From: Schaedlerella glycyrrhizinilytica_A
GTDB taxonomy: Bacteria; Bacillota; Clostridia; Lachnospirales; Lachnospiraceae
Length of the DNA stretch: 64,000 nt
Assembly (NCBI RefSeq): GCF_042852765.1
Contig: NZ_AP031414.1
Strand: one strand, 5' to 3'
Part shown: positions 8,305-17,304 of the stretch, one piece after another
Position numbering within the stretch: position 1 is the stretch's first letter
How the letters are laid out: the number at the start of each line of letters is the position of its first letter
The notes under the pieces: model-generated
What the model saw: only the letters and a program-made list of their open reading frames with translations
Told to the model about the DNA's origin: nothing
The model's database searches: none
Program-made: the position numbers and the translations under genes

Positions 8305-10203
8305 GTGTTAAGTTCCAGAGACCACAGGATCCTGCGGTTATTATCGAAAAGAGAATATACGACAGCGGCGAGTCTGGCGGAAGAACTGGAGATCGGTGTG
8401 AAAACTGTGCGGACACGGATCAAGGAGATGAATCCGGAGATTCGCAAAAGCGGTGTGGAGATCCTCTCAAAGCCCCGGTATGGATATTATATCGTAAGTA
8501 GTACGCCCGGAGGGCTCGAGAGACTTTTAGAAGAGAACGGCGGCGAGGAAAAGAAGATTCCCGAGACCGGAGCAGAGCGCGTCAATTATCTTCTGGCATA
8601 TCTGCTCAATCAAAAAGAATATGTGAAAGCGGAAAATTTGTGCGAATTTTTGTATATTTCCAGAGGAACTTTGACGGCGGCGCTGCGGGAAGTGGAAAAA
8701 ACCTATCAGCAGTATGGTCTTGCGTTGGAAAAGAAACCGGGATATGGAATGAAAGTGACCGGAACGGAATTTCAGATCCGGCAGTGCATGACCGAACTTT
8801 TTGTGAAGCATGACGGATTGGAGGGAATCGGAAGTACGCGGCGGGCGGATAAAATGCGCCTGCTCGGACAGCTCGTATACGAATGCGTAAGAAGTTATGA
8901 TGTGACGCTGTCGGAAAGCGGATATCATGATTTTGTGGAACATCTGTATGTGGCGCTCCGCAGGATCCGGAGAGGATGTCTGGTGGAGGAGCAGGAAGTG
9001 GATTTTCTCGGAAGCAGAGAGATCGGATTTGCGGAAGAGTTGTCGAAACGGATCGAAGAAGCGCTGGGAATCCGTATCCCAAGCTGTGAGCGGACGTATT
9101 TTGCTTTGCAGCTGGCCGGGAAAAGCGGAATCTCCGTCCCGGATTCCGGAAAGGAATGTGCGGAAAATGACAGAACGAACCGTGAGATGGAGCGGCTGAT
9201 CGACCGGATGCTCGATATGGTGAATCAGGAATTCGGTGTGGATCTGCGTGGTAACCGGGAGCTTCGACGGGCGCTTTTGCGACATATGATCCCGTTTGCA
9301 ATCCGGATGCGCTATCAGATCGGACAGCATAATCTCATGCTCTCAGAGATCAAAGAGCATTACATCTTTGCGTATACGATCGCGTCGCAGGCAGCGGGGA
9401 TCTTGCGGGAATATTTTAAGGCGGAGATTTCCGATGATGAGATCGGAGAACTGGCAGAGATTTTTGAACTGGCATTGGAACAGCGGGAAGCGGCGAAACG
9501 GAAGTTTTCGATTTTGATTGTGTGCGCGTCGGGGGCGAGCAGTTCCCAGCTGTTAAAATATAAATACAGCCGGGAGTTCCGGGAGAATATCGATCAGATT
9601 TATGTGTGCAACCGGTATGAACTGGCAGGGTTCGATTTTGCAAAAGTAGATTATGTATTTACGACGGTCCCGCTGGAAATGCCTGTGCCTGTTCCGGTAT
9701 TGGAAGTCAGTTCCTTTTTGAAAGAGGGGGATGTGGCTGCGGTTCGGGGATTGTTTGAGCGTGAGAGCAGGGATTGTCTGGACGAATATTATCAAAGAGA
9801 GTTGTTTTTCCCGGGCATTGCCGGAGAAAGCCGGGAGGAAGTGTTGAACAATCTGTGTGAATGTGTACGGGAGAAGCAGGGGCTTCCGGAAGATTTTTAC
9901 GGATCGGTAATCCGGAGAGAGCAGATTTCACCGACAGATTACGGCGGTCTGGTGGCGATTCCCCATCCGGATCAGGTATACAGCGCGCGGACATTCGCTG
10001 CGGTGGCAGTGCTTCAAAAACCGGTATGGTGGTCACGGAATGAAGTACAGGTTGTGATCCTGACCGTGGTCGGAAGCGAGGAAGATCCGAAACTGGAGAA
10101 ATTCTATGAGGCGACGACAGATCTGATCCTGCGTCCGGGGGATATCAGGTATCTCGTGGAACATCCGGACTATGATACGTTTTTGCGGATGCTGAGGAAA
10201 TGA
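8305..10203 (+). CDS. PRD-containing transcriptional regulator (MtlR/LicR-like)
   Basis: The 632-residue protein reads as a DeoR/HTH_11-type helix-turn-helix (REYTTAASLAEEL, residues ~8-60), a second HTH, two PTS regulation domains (~180-390), an EIIB-like domain with an N-terminal cysteine loop (VCASGASSSQL, ~400-490) and a C-terminal EIIA domain with a phosphorylatable His (AIPHP). The GTG at 8305 is chosen because AGGAGG lies six bases upstream. Such regulators are controlled by phosphorylation from HPr and a sugar EII and usually activate a PTS operon. Here the neighbours are the general PTS genes plus an orphan EIIB, so the target sugar is not clear. Confidence 0.88.
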   Translation: MLSSRDHRILRLLSKREYTTAASLAEELEIGVKTVRTRIKEMNPEIRKSGVEILSKPRYGYYIVSSTPGGLERLLEENGGEEKKIPETGAERVNYLLAYLLNQKEYVKAENLCEFLYISRGTLTAALREVEKTYQQYGLALEKKPGYGMKVTGTEFQIRQCMTELFVKHDGLEGIGSTRRADKMRLLGQLVYECVRSYDVTLSESGYHDFVEHLYVALRRIRRGCLVEEQEVDFLGSREIGFAEELSKRIEEALGIRIPSCERTYFALQLAGKSGISVPDSGKECAENDRTNREMERLIDRMLDMVNQEFGVDLRGNRELRRALLRHMIPFAIRMRYQIGQHNLMLSEIKEHYIFAYTIASQAAGILREYFKAEISDDEIGELAEIFELALEQREAAKRKFSILIVCASGASSSQLLKYKYSREFRENIDQIYVCNRYELAGFDFAKVDYVFTTVPLEMPVPVPVLEVSSFLKEGDVAAVRGLFERESRDCLDEYYQRELFFPGIAGESREEVLNNLCECVREKQGLPEDFYGSVIRREQISPTDYGGLVAIPHPDQVYSARTFAAVAVLQKPVWWSRNEVQVVILTVVGSEEDPKLEKFYEATTDLILRPGDIRYLVEHPDYDTFLRMLRK

Positions 10204-10312
10204 GGAGTTATAATTTTTGCCAGATTGAATGTGCCCTTTTTTGGGCTGGAGATGCAGTGGGAAATATGTTACTATAAACCTAAGCTGCGAGGGCTTGGAA
10301 AGGGGCGGCAAG

Positions 10313-10612
10313 ATGAAACGGATTGTACTGATCTGTATGAGCGGACTGTCGACGAATCTTCTTGTAAATAAGATGAAGCGGACGGCAAAGGAGCGCGGGA
10401 TCGAAGCGGAGATCTGCGCGATGTCGGAACTTGCTTTTACACGTTATGAAAAACCGACGGACGTTTTGCTTCTCGGACCGCAGGTTTCGTTTCGGTTGGA
10501 AGAGATGAAGCAGAAGCTTTGTCCGGCAAGTGTACGGGTCGCGCTGATCGAACCGGAGAACTTTGCAAGGATGGATGCGGAAGCTGTATTGCAGCAGGCG
10601 ATGGAAGCATAA
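10313..10612 (+). CDS. Orphan PTS EIIB component, lactose/cellobiose family
   Basis: The 99-residue protein has the phosphocysteine loop of lactose/cellobiose-type EIIB (LICMSGLSTNLLV, Cys near residue 8) followed by the four-stranded fold expected of the family. The ATG at 10313 has GGGGCGG five bases upstream. No EIIC or EIIA gene is nearby. Because it lies between a PRD regulator with its own EIIA/EIIB domains and ptsHI, it may serve as a signalling relay rather than a transporter part (inference). Confidence 0.8.
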   Translation: MKRIVLICMSGLSTNLLVNKMKRTAKERGIEAEICAMSELAFTRYEKPTDVLLLGPQVSFRLEEMKQKLCPASVRVALIEPENFARMDAEAVLQQAMEA

Positions 10613-10649
10613 ACAGGATATTTTAAGATAATTAAAGGAGGAAAATCAA

Positions 10650-10916
10650 ATGAAACAGTTTAAGTATGTGATCACAGACGAGGTAGGACTTCACGCAAGA
10701 CCGGCAGGACTTCTTGCAAAGAAAGCAAAAGAGATGAAAGGCGCAGACGTGACAGTGACGGTATCCTGCAACGGAAAAAGCGCGGACGCTACAAAACTGA
10801 TGGCGATCATGGGCATGGGCGTAAAGAAAGATATGGAAGTAGAAGTAACCGTAGAGGGCGGAGACGAGGAAGCTGCGGCAGCAGAGATGGAAGCATTCTT
10901 CAAAGAGAATTTATAA
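10650..10916 (+). CDS. ptsH: Phosphocarrier protein HPr
   Basis: The 88-residue protein carries the active-site His15 in GLHARPAG. HPr takes phosphate from Enzyme I and passes it to sugar EIIA proteins and PRD regulators. The regulatory Ser46 of Bacillus HPr aligns with Lys49 here (DATKLMAIMG), so HPr kinase probably cannot phosphorylate this protein at the usual site. AGGAGG lies nine bases before the start; ptsI follows after 45 bases. Confidence 0.95.
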   Translation: MKQFKYVITDEVGLHARPAGLLAKKAKEMKGADVTVTVSCNGKSADATKLMAIMGMGVKKDMEVEVTVEGGDEEAAAAEMEAFFKENL

Positions 10917-10961
10917 TTTCGTTTTTATAATTTCATTTAGCAGAGGAACAGGAGAGAGGCA

Positions 10962-12584
10962 ATGGAAGTCATTCAGGGAAAATCCATTTTCGGCGGAATT
11001 GCGATCGGACCGATTTACTTTTTTACAAAAGAACAGAAACAGGTAAAGCGTACAAAGATCGAGGATGCCGCGGCGGAGATCAAACGTTACGAAGATGCGT
11101 GCGAGGCGGCAAAAGAACAGTTGGGAGAGCTTTATGAGAAAGCGCTCAAAGAAGTTGGCGAATCCGGCGCGCAGATTTTTGAAGTACATCAGATGATGCT
11201 GGAAGATGATGATTACAATGATTCGGTAAAAAGTATCATTGAGACACAGATGGTAAATGCAGAATATGCCGTCGCAACAACGGGAGATAATTTTGCGGCG
11301 ATGTTCGCGGCGATGGAAGATGAATATTTTCAGGCGAGAGCCGTTGACATGAAAGATATTTCCGAGCGGGTGATCGATGTCCTGATGGGAATCGGAGAGG
11401 CGAAGAGCTGGGACGAGCCGTCGATCATCGTGGCGGAAGATCTGGCGCCGAGCGAGACCGTTCAGTTTGATAAGAGTAAACTTCTTGGGTTTGTGACGAA
11501 GCTTGGCTCTTCCAATTCCCACACTGCGATCCTGGCAAGAACGATGAATATTCCGGCACTGATCCAGATAGACATTCAGGAAGAATGGAATGGGAAAATG
11601 GCAGTGATCGACGGATTCAGCGGAGAATTTTATATTGATCCGGAACCGGAGATTTTGGAAAAATATCAGGCAAAAAAAGAAGAGCAGGAGGCACACAGAC
11701 GTCTTCTTGCAGAGCAAAAAGGAAAACCGACGGTCACAAAGGGCGGAAAGGCGATCAAATTGTTTGCCAATATCGGTTCTGTGTCCGATCTTCCGGCAGC
11801 GATGAGCAATGACGCCGGCGGAATCGGTCTGTTTCGGAGCGAATTTCTGTATTTGGAAAGCGAGACTTATCCGACAGAAGATGAACAGTTTAAGGCTTAT
11901 AAGATGGTAGCGGAGACAATGGCGGGAAAAAAAGTCATTATCCGTACGCTTGACATCGGTGCAGATAAACAGGTTGATTATTTTGACCTGGATAAGGAAG
12001 AGAATCCGGCGATGGGACTTCGGGCGATCCGTATCTGCCTGACAAGACCGGAGATCTTTAAGACGCAGCTTCGGGCGCTTTTGCGTGCAAGCGCATATGG
12101 AAATATTGCGGTGATGTATCCGATGATCATTTCTGTCGAGGAAGTGCGGCAGATCAAAGCGATCATGGAGGATGTGAAGAAAGAACTCGACGACGCCGGC
12201 ATCGCATACGGCAATGTGGAGCAGGGTATCATGATCGAGACGCCGGCAGCAGCCATAATCAGCGATCTGCTCGCGAAAGAAGTTGATTTCTTCAGTATCG
12301 GAACCAATGACCTGACACAGTATACATTGGCGATCGATCGTCAGAACGCAAAGCTGGACGAGTTCTATGATCCGCATCATGAGGCGGTACTGCGTATGAT
12401 CGAGATGGTTGTAGATAACGCGCATAAGGCAGGGATCTGGGCAGGAATCTGCGGAGAACTGGGTGCAGATATGGAACTGACCGAGCGCTTTCTGGCAATG
12501 GGCGTAGACGAACTGTCCGTTTCACCGACATTTATCTATCCGGTGAGACAGATCATCCGTGAATACGATGGACCGACAAAATAA
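10962..12584 (+). CDS. ptsI: PTS Enzyme I (phosphoenolpyruvate-protein phosphotransferase)
   Basis: The 540-residue protein shows the Enzyme I layout: a helical HPr-binding domain, the phosphohistidine loop (GSSNSHTAILAR, residues ~184-195) and the C-terminal PEP-binding barrel (GIGLFRSEFLY, the GTNDLTQYTLA metal site, and a cysteine in ICGELGAD). It starts the PTS by transferring phosphate from PEP to HPr. It follows ptsH in the usual order and a strong terminator ends the unit. Confidence 0.96.
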   Translation: MEVIQGKSIFGGIAIGPIYFFTKEQKQVKRTKIEDAAAEIKRYEDACEAAKEQLGELYEKALKEVGESGAQIFEVHQMMLEDDDYNDSVKSIIETQMVNAEYAVATTGDNFAAMFAAMEDEYFQARAVDMKDISERVIDVLMGIGEAKSWDEPSIIVAEDLAPSETVQFDKSKLLGFVTKLGSSNSHTAILARTMNIPALIQIDIQEEWNGKMAVIDGFSGEFYIDPEPEILEKYQAKKEEQEAHRRLLAEQKGKPTVTKGGKAIKLFANIGSVSDLPAAMSNDAGGIGLFRSEFLYLESETYPTEDEQFKAYKMVAETMAGKKVIIRTLDIGADKQVDYFDLDKEENPAMGLRAIRICLTRPEIFKTQLRALLRASAYGNIAVMYPMIISVEEVRQIKAIMEDVKKELDDAGIAYGNVEQGIMIETPAAAIISDLLAKEVDFFSIGTNDLTQYTLAIDRQNAKLDEFYDPHHEAVLRMIEMVVDNAHKAGIWAGICGELGADMELTERFLAMGVDELSVSPTFIYPVRQIIREYDGPTK

Positions 12585-12596
12585 AGAAACTTAAGG

Positions 12597-12643
12597 CAGA
12601 TCGTAAGATTTTGAGAAGATCAAAGTCTTACGGTCTGTTTTTG
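12597..12643 (+). terminator. Rho-independent terminator of ptsHI
   Basis: Arms 12597-12609 (CAGATCGTAAGAT) and 12625-12637 pair with two near-matches around a 15-base loop and are followed by TTTTTG, just after the ptsI stop. Confidence 0.8.
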
Positions 12644-12659
12644 TTGTGCGTCTGCATGT

Positions 12660-12710
12660 ATAGCGTCAGTGTACAAGGGGGACGTATTTTCCCTTGTACA
12701 TTGACACTAT
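12660..12710. repeat. Dispersed palindromic repeat, copy 1
   Basis: Arms of 20 bp (12660-12679 and 12691-12710) match at 18 positions and contain GTGTACAAGGG. The same core recurs in palindromes at 46910-46991 and, degenerate, at 53158-53206. It lies after the ptsI terminator. Confidence 0.65.
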
Positions 12711-12753
12711 GTTGGTGGAAAGAAGAACGGGAAGAAGAAAATGATTTTTATTA

Positions 12754-12810
12754 TTGACATATGCTAATAACAGGAGTATTATAAAAATAAAGTTAGCATA
12801 TGCCAATAAC
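12754..12810 (+). promoter_or_regulatory. Promoter and paired operator of the DUF134-NifX gene
   Basis: TTGACA (12754-12759), 17 bases and TATTAT (12777-12782) form a strong promoter. CATATGCTAATAAC (12758-12771) overlaps the -35, and the near copy CATATGCCAATAAC (12797-12810) lies just downstream of the -10, preceded by GTTAG to give an imperfect palindrome. Two such sites around a promoter suggest repression, perhaps by the DUF134 helix-turn-helix encoded downstream. Confidence 0.6.
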
Positions 12811-12867
12811 GATGTAGCTTTTTGATGCATTATTTGGTGGTTTATTTTCAGACAGGGAGGAGCAAGG

Positions 12868-13653
12868 ATGCCGAGAGCCGAGAAGAAAAGACGGGTATGC
12901 CGTATGCCGAAGAGTATTCATTTTTATGCGGCAGGAGCGGAAAAAGAGCATGGAATTACGATGACCGTGGAAGAATATGAGACGATCCGTCTGATCGACC
13001 ATCTGGCATTTACACAGGAAGCGTGTGCGGCGCGCATGCAGGTGAGCAGAGCGACGGTGCAGATGATCTACGCGGGAGCCAGAAAGAAGCTGGCGCGGTT
13101 TCTGATCGAGGGGATCCCCCTTCAGATCGACGGTGGAGATTACATTTTGTGTAGCACTCCCGGCAGTTGTGAAGACTGCAAAGAATATGGGAGAGAGCGT
13201 CAAAAAAGCATATGCGAGACAGAAAATAAGAAAAAGGAGAATCAGATCATGAAAATTGCGGTAACGTATGAAAACGGACAGATATTTCAGCATTTTGGAC
13301 ACACAAAACAGTTTAAAGTATACGAAGTGGAAGACGGAAAGATCGTAAAATCCGAGATCGTTGACACAGAGGGACAGGGACATGGCGCGTTGGCAGGATT
13401 CTTGTTCAATGGCGGTGTAGACGTACTGATCTGCGGAGGAATCGGCGGCGGTGCCAGAAATGCACTTGCAGAAGCGAACATCCGGCTTTACCCGGGCGCA
13501 CAGGGAGACGCAGATGCACAGGTAGAATCTTTTATCGCCGGAACATTGAACTACGATCCGGATACCGTATGCAGCCATCATGAGCATCACGATCATGAGG
13601 GCGGAGACTGCGGTCATCATGGAGATGGATGCGGACATCACTGTGGAGAATAG
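12868..13653 (+). CDS. DUF134 DNA-binding domain fused to a NifX/NifB-type metal-cofactor-binding domain
   Basis: Residues ~1-100 form a DUF134 domain with a sigma-like helix-turn-helix (FTQEACAARMQVSRATVQMIY). After a Lys-rich linker, residues ~128-235 form a dinitrogenase iron-molybdenum cofactor family domain (MKIAVTYENGQIFQHFGH, CGGIGGGARNAL). The last ~30 residues are rich in His and Cys and look metal-binding. A strong GGGAGG precedes ATG 12868. DUF134 and NifX domains often occur as neighbours; here they are one chain. No nitrogenase genes are near, so a metal-sensing or metal-delivery regulator is the best guess. Confidence 0.82.
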   Translation: MPRAEKKRRVCRMPKSIHFYAAGAEKEHGITMTVEEYETIRLIDHLAFTQEACAARMQVSRATVQMIYAGARKKLARFLIEGIPLQIDGGDYILCSTPGSCEDCKEYGRERQKSICETENKKKENQIMKIAVTYENGQIFQHFGHTKQFKVYEVEDGKIVKSEIVDTEGQGHGALAGFLFNGGVDVLICGGIGGGARNALAEANIRLYPGAQGDADAQVESFIAGTLNYDPDTVCSHHEHHDHEGGDCGHHGDGCGHHCGE

Positions 13654-13697
13654 GAAGAGAAAGAAATAATTTTTGCTGAGGAAAAATAATGGAAAGT

Positions 13698-13737
13698 AGG
13701 GTACAGCCGACGGGGTTCCGTAAGCTGTGCCCTTTCT
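13698..13737 (+). terminator. Terminator after the DUF134-NifX gene
   Basis: AGGGTACAGC (13698-13707) pairs with GCTGTGCCCT (13724-13733), followed by a pyrimidine-rich tail. It lies between the convergent ends of the genes at 12868 and 13776. Confidence 0.6.
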
Positions 13738-13775
13738 CTCATACTCCAACAGGCGTATCTTGTCTTGTGGCAATT

Positions 13776-16358
13776 TCAAGCGCGGGAAAATGTAACTCTC
13801 CTGCTTCGGCTGATCCCAATCCAGAGCAGGATGCCCAGAACCGACAGTATCTTCCCGATTTTCAATCCGGGGGCATGATACACGATCCGAACGTCGTGCG
13901 TTTCGTTCTCCGACGGTGTTGGTTCTGGAGCGATTGTTTCAGATGATACTTTTTCCGACGATACTCTGTCCAATGACACCCCGAGAAACGCGGTGTTTAC
14001 TTTTTCATTTTCTATAAGCTGCCCGTCGACGTACACTTCAAAGCTTTTATCATATGGAATGGAAGTGATCAAATATCCGCTGCGTTCTGTATTTATTGTA
14101 CCGGCGATCACGTTTCCCGTTGTCTTTTCTTCATCCGGGAAAAATTCACCCTCACAAAGAATTTCTCTACCGATTTCATCTGTATTATTTCCGGGATGCC
14201 ACATATAACTTTGCAGATCGGAAATCTTATAGGAGCCGCCGCCCCAGACGATCCGGATGGAATCCTGCCCCTCCTGTAATGGAACTGCGTAGGTAAACAG
14301 CTCGTTTTCATTGTAATAAATATGCTCTTCGGAAGTTAATTTATTGCGGATTCCCTCGACCCACACGGACACATCCCGGGATGGCTTCAGATTTTTTACG
14401 CGAAACTGCAGGAACAGGATATCCCCGTCTTGCGCTTGTGGAATGGAAATATTTTTCCGGATGTTTTTCTTTGTTTGGATCTTGGGCTCCAGTGGCAAAG
14501 CAAGAGTCTGTATATGTGCCGCCTGTTCCTGTATCAGATCTTCTGCAGTGACATCCGAATCGTTTTTGGTCACCGCGCAAGATAAAAATGCAGTCTGATT
14601 GTACGGGAACGGAAGCTTTTCATATTCTTTCTGTGAAATGGTCCGCCGAGTTGTGTAGACGATTGGAAGAGCCTCTTTGTTTTCGTAGATGCTCACTGCG
14701 TTTTTTTCCGCGTTGTAGGCTGTGACTTTTTCATATCCCGCAACCGGTTCAGCAGAGAGCACATATTTCACACCCATCAGATTTTGAAAAAAAGGATTTT
14801 TTGCCTGTGCCTGCATCAGGAGATTGCGGTAGGGCTGATCGACGCCGAATATATTTTGACGGAAATTCTGATAATCTTTGTTGTAGGCGGAGGAATAGAG
14901 CGAGGAACTATATTGATCCGTTGACCAGATACGGTTTAAATTGGCAGCATTTTCCGTATCCGTTCCAAGCTGTTCCGTCCGGTAAAATCCGTTTTCACTG
15001 TCTAACACCTGTTCCGCTGTCTTTTTGATGTTTTTATCTGTTACCTGATGATAAAAAGCCGCATCCAACATATGATCCGCTCGGATCTGATAGACAGTTC
15101 CGAACAAAATCAGAAAGCCGATCGGAATGATAACGATCAGTTTTTCTATGTGTTTCCAATAGAAAAAGAGGGCGCACAACAACATCACTATCGCATCCGC
15201 AATGAGAAAACAGCGAAGCGACTGCTTATTTTCGTTGAGCTGTCCAAACGATACGATTCCAAGCGTTATTACATAAGGAACGACCCCTTGAAAAAACGGG
15301 ATCTCCAGGTGTCTTTGTTTTTCCAGATAGATTGCGGTCAGGTAACAAAGAAGCGGAATCATCGGGATCAGTACTTTTCCGCGGATATAGAGACCGCCGT
15401 TCAATATATATAGAAAGAACGGGATCGAGATCACAAGGATACAGACAATATGGATGTATTTTTCCCGCCATGTACGGTAAGTAAGTCCGGTCAGAAGTAC
15501 TGTGATCACAAGTGTGGTAAGCCCGATGCCGTACGGATGGTAGAGAACGCGCAGCAGGTCGGAGTCGGGAAGAAATAAAGACGCAAATGAGAGCGCCGTT
15601 TCTTCTGTCTGAGTCCCCTGTGACCGAGTTCCCTGTATCAGCGTCAGCGCCGTCGGTACGAGGAGAAATCCGCTCATCAGCACAGCGCTCAGAATCGGCA
15701 GACAGAACTTGATTCCGTCCGGTAAAAAACTGCGGCACGTCACTTTTTGAGAGGAATAAGCCTGTGATTGCGGTAGCGTTCTGTCTGCGGGAGACGCTTG
15801 CACCGTCAAATAACGGTAAATCCCATAAAGTATTAGGACGAGGATCCCGCCGATACTGAAATAAAAACTGGTCATGATCATAAGAAAAACACTGACCGTA
15901 AACAAACCGCTCTTTTTTCGGTAAAAATACCGGTCGACTCCGAGCAGTCCGAGAAGAAGAAACGGCATATAATTGACAAACATGGTCTGATTGTAGGAAT
16001 GAAAGATCAAAGGTCCTGATAAAAGGAATAAAAGCGAAGTCAGGCAGGCATTGCCTTTCGAGACGTCATTTTGGCGGAGCCATTTAAAAAAAAGCAGGAC
16101 GTCCGCGAGCAGGCAGAGGAGACTGACCGCGATCATATAGTCGCTCATTTTCAAAAAGGGCAGGAAGTAGGACGGCAGGATCAGCGGACTGTAAAGTCCG
16201 TAATAGGAAAAGTTGTAAATATTCTGTCCGCCGCCGATATTTGCCGCAAATTCAGGGAAGAGCTGCCCTGTGTCATAAAACTGCTGTCTGAAATATTCCG
16301 GCAGCACGCTATGCTGACTGATCCAGTCCACATTTGCTCCAAATACTTTCCCGTACAT
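13776..16358 (-). CDS. YfhO family membrane protein, probably N-terminally shortened
   Basis: About 860 residues, with roughly a dozen membrane helices in the first 480 and a long extracytoplasmic C-terminal part. N-terminal motifs DWISQHSVLPEYFRQQFY and GGGQNIYNFSYYGL are YfhO-type GT-C signatures. In Bacillus and Listeria-type systems YfhO moves a sugar from an undecaprenyl carrier, made by a CsbB-like enzyme and flipped by a GtrA protein, onto lipoteichoic acid; both partners are encoded just upstream. The ATG at 16358 has AAGGAG seven bases before it. The first membrane helix usual before the DW motif is missing, and the gene overlaps the glycosyltransferase by 50 bases. Confidence 0.82.
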   Translation of the reverse strand: MYGKVFGANVDWISQHSVLPEYFRQQFYDTGQLFPEFAANIGGGQNIYNFSYYGLYSPLILPSYFLPFLKMSDYMIAVSLLCLLADVLLFFKWLRQNDVSKGNACLTSLLFLLSGPLIFHSYNQTMFVNYMPFLLLGLLGVDRYFYRKKSGLFTVSVFLMIMTSFYFSIGGILVLILYGIYRYLTVQASPADRTLPQSQAYSSQKVTCRSFLPDGIKFCLPILSAVLMSGFLLVPTALTLIQGTRSQGTQTEETALSFASLFLPDSDLLRVLYHPYGIGLTTLVITVLLTGLTYRTWREKYIHIVCILVISIPFFLYILNGGLYIRGKVLIPMIPLLCYLTAIYLEKQRHLEIPFFQGVVPYVITLGIVSFGQLNENKQSLRCFLIADAIVMLLCALFFYWKHIEKLIVIIPIGFLILFGTVYQIRADHMLDAAFYHQVTDKNIKKTAEQVLDSENGFYRTEQLGTDTENAANLNRIWSTDQYSSSLYSSAYNKDYQNFRQNIFGVDQPYRNLLMQAQAKNPFFQNLMGVKYVLSAEPVAGYEKVTAYNAEKNAVSIYENKEALPIVYTTRRTISQKEYEKLPFPYNQTAFLSCAVTKNDSDVTAEDLIQEQAAHIQTLALPLEPKIQTKKNIRKNISIPQAQDGDILFLQFRVKNLKPSRDVSVWVEGIRNKLTSEEHIYYNENELFTYAVPLQEGQDSIRIVWGGGSYKISDLQSYMWHPGNNTDEIGREILCEGEFFPDEEKTTGNVIAGTINTERSGYLITSIPYDKSFEVYVDGQLIENEKVNTAFLGVSLDRVSSEKVSSETIAPEPTPSENETHDVRIVYHAPGLKIGKILSVLGILLWIGISRSRRVTFSRA

Positions 16359-17304
16359 GCGCGGCTCCTTTCTCTTTTTCACTGCTGTCTTTTATAATAT
16401 AGATCGGGCGGTGTTTCGTCTCCAGATAAGTTTTGGAGAGATATTGCCCGACGATCCCGGTGCAAAGAAGCTGGATCCCTCCGACAAAAAAGATGATGCA
16501 TGCAAGAGACGGCCAGCCGGAAACCGGATCTCCCCAGATCAGCGTACGAAAAATGATCACGCCGATCATAAGAAAGGAGAGAATACAAAATGCAATTCCC
16601 ATGACCGAGGCAAAGGAAAGCGGCGCCACGGAGAAACCGGTGATCCCCTCCAGAGAATAACAAAATAATTTCTTCATCGACCATTTTGTTTCTCCGGCGG
16701 AACGTTCATGGTTTTCAAATTCCAGCCATTTTGTGCGGAATCCGACCCATTCAAAAATACCTTTTGAAAAACGGTTGTATTCGCTCATAGAAAGCACGGC
16801 GTCCACCATGTTCCGTTTCATCAGACGGTAATCTCTCGCACCGTTTACGATCTCGGTTTTGGAGAGCCGGTTGATCACGTTATAGAAACTCTTCGACAAA
16901 AAGGAGCGGATTTTCGGCTCTCCGGTTCTCGTGGATCGCTTTGTGGCAACGCTGTCATAGCCTTCTTCTTCCAAAATGCGATACATTTTCGGCAGAAGCG
17001 CCGGGGGATCCTGCAGATCCACATCCATGATCGCCACATAATCTCCGTCGGCATTTTGAAGTCCGGCATAAATCGCCGCTTCTTTTCCGAAATTTCTTGA
17101 GAAAGACAGATAATGGCATCTTCCATCCAGCTCATGCAGATCTTTCATGACCGAAAGCGTCCGGTCTGTGGAACCGTCGTCGACGAATAACAATTCGATT
17201 TCAGTCTCTTTCATTTGTTTCATGATCTTTGACATTTCTTTATAATAAATGGGAAGCGCGTCTTCCTCATTCAGACATGGTATGATCACGGTTATTTTCT
17301 TCAT
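16309..17304 (-). CDS. Undecaprenyl-phosphate glycosyltransferase, GT2 family (CsbB/GtrB-like)
   Basis: The 331-residue protein has the GT2 catalytic domain (VIPCLNEEDAL, FVDDGSTDRT, DVDLQDPP, residues ~1-220) followed by two membrane helices near the C-terminus and the YLETKHRPIYIIK tail, as in CsbB, GtrB and DPM1-type enzymes that make polyprenyl-phosphate sugars. ATG 17304 is preferred because AAAGGAGG lies eight bases upstream. Its start overlaps the GtrA gene by 38 bases, and its last ~16 codons overlap the YfhO gene, so all three are co-translated. The sugar donated is unknown. Confidence 0.9.
   Translation of the reverse strand: MKKITVIIPCLNEEDALPIYYKEMSKIMKQMKETEIELLFVDDGSTDRTLSVMKDLHELDGRCHYLSFSRNFGKEAAIYAGLQNADGDYVAIMDVDLQDPPALLPKMYRILEEEGYDSVATKRSTRTGEPKIRSFLSKSFYNVINRLSKTEIVNGARDYRLMKRNMVDAVLSMSEYNRFSKGIFEWVGFRTKWLEFENHERSAGETKWSMKKLFCYSLEGITGFSVAPLSFASVMGIAFCILSFLMIGVIIFRTLIWGDPVSGWPSLACIIFFVGGIQLLCTGIVGQYLSKTYLETKHRPIYIIKDSSEKEKGAAHVRESIWSKCGLDQSA

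Noticed and set aside
12868..13653. Nitrogen-fixation gene
   Set aside because: The NifX/NifB-like domain is widespread in non-fixing anaerobes and no nif genes are present.
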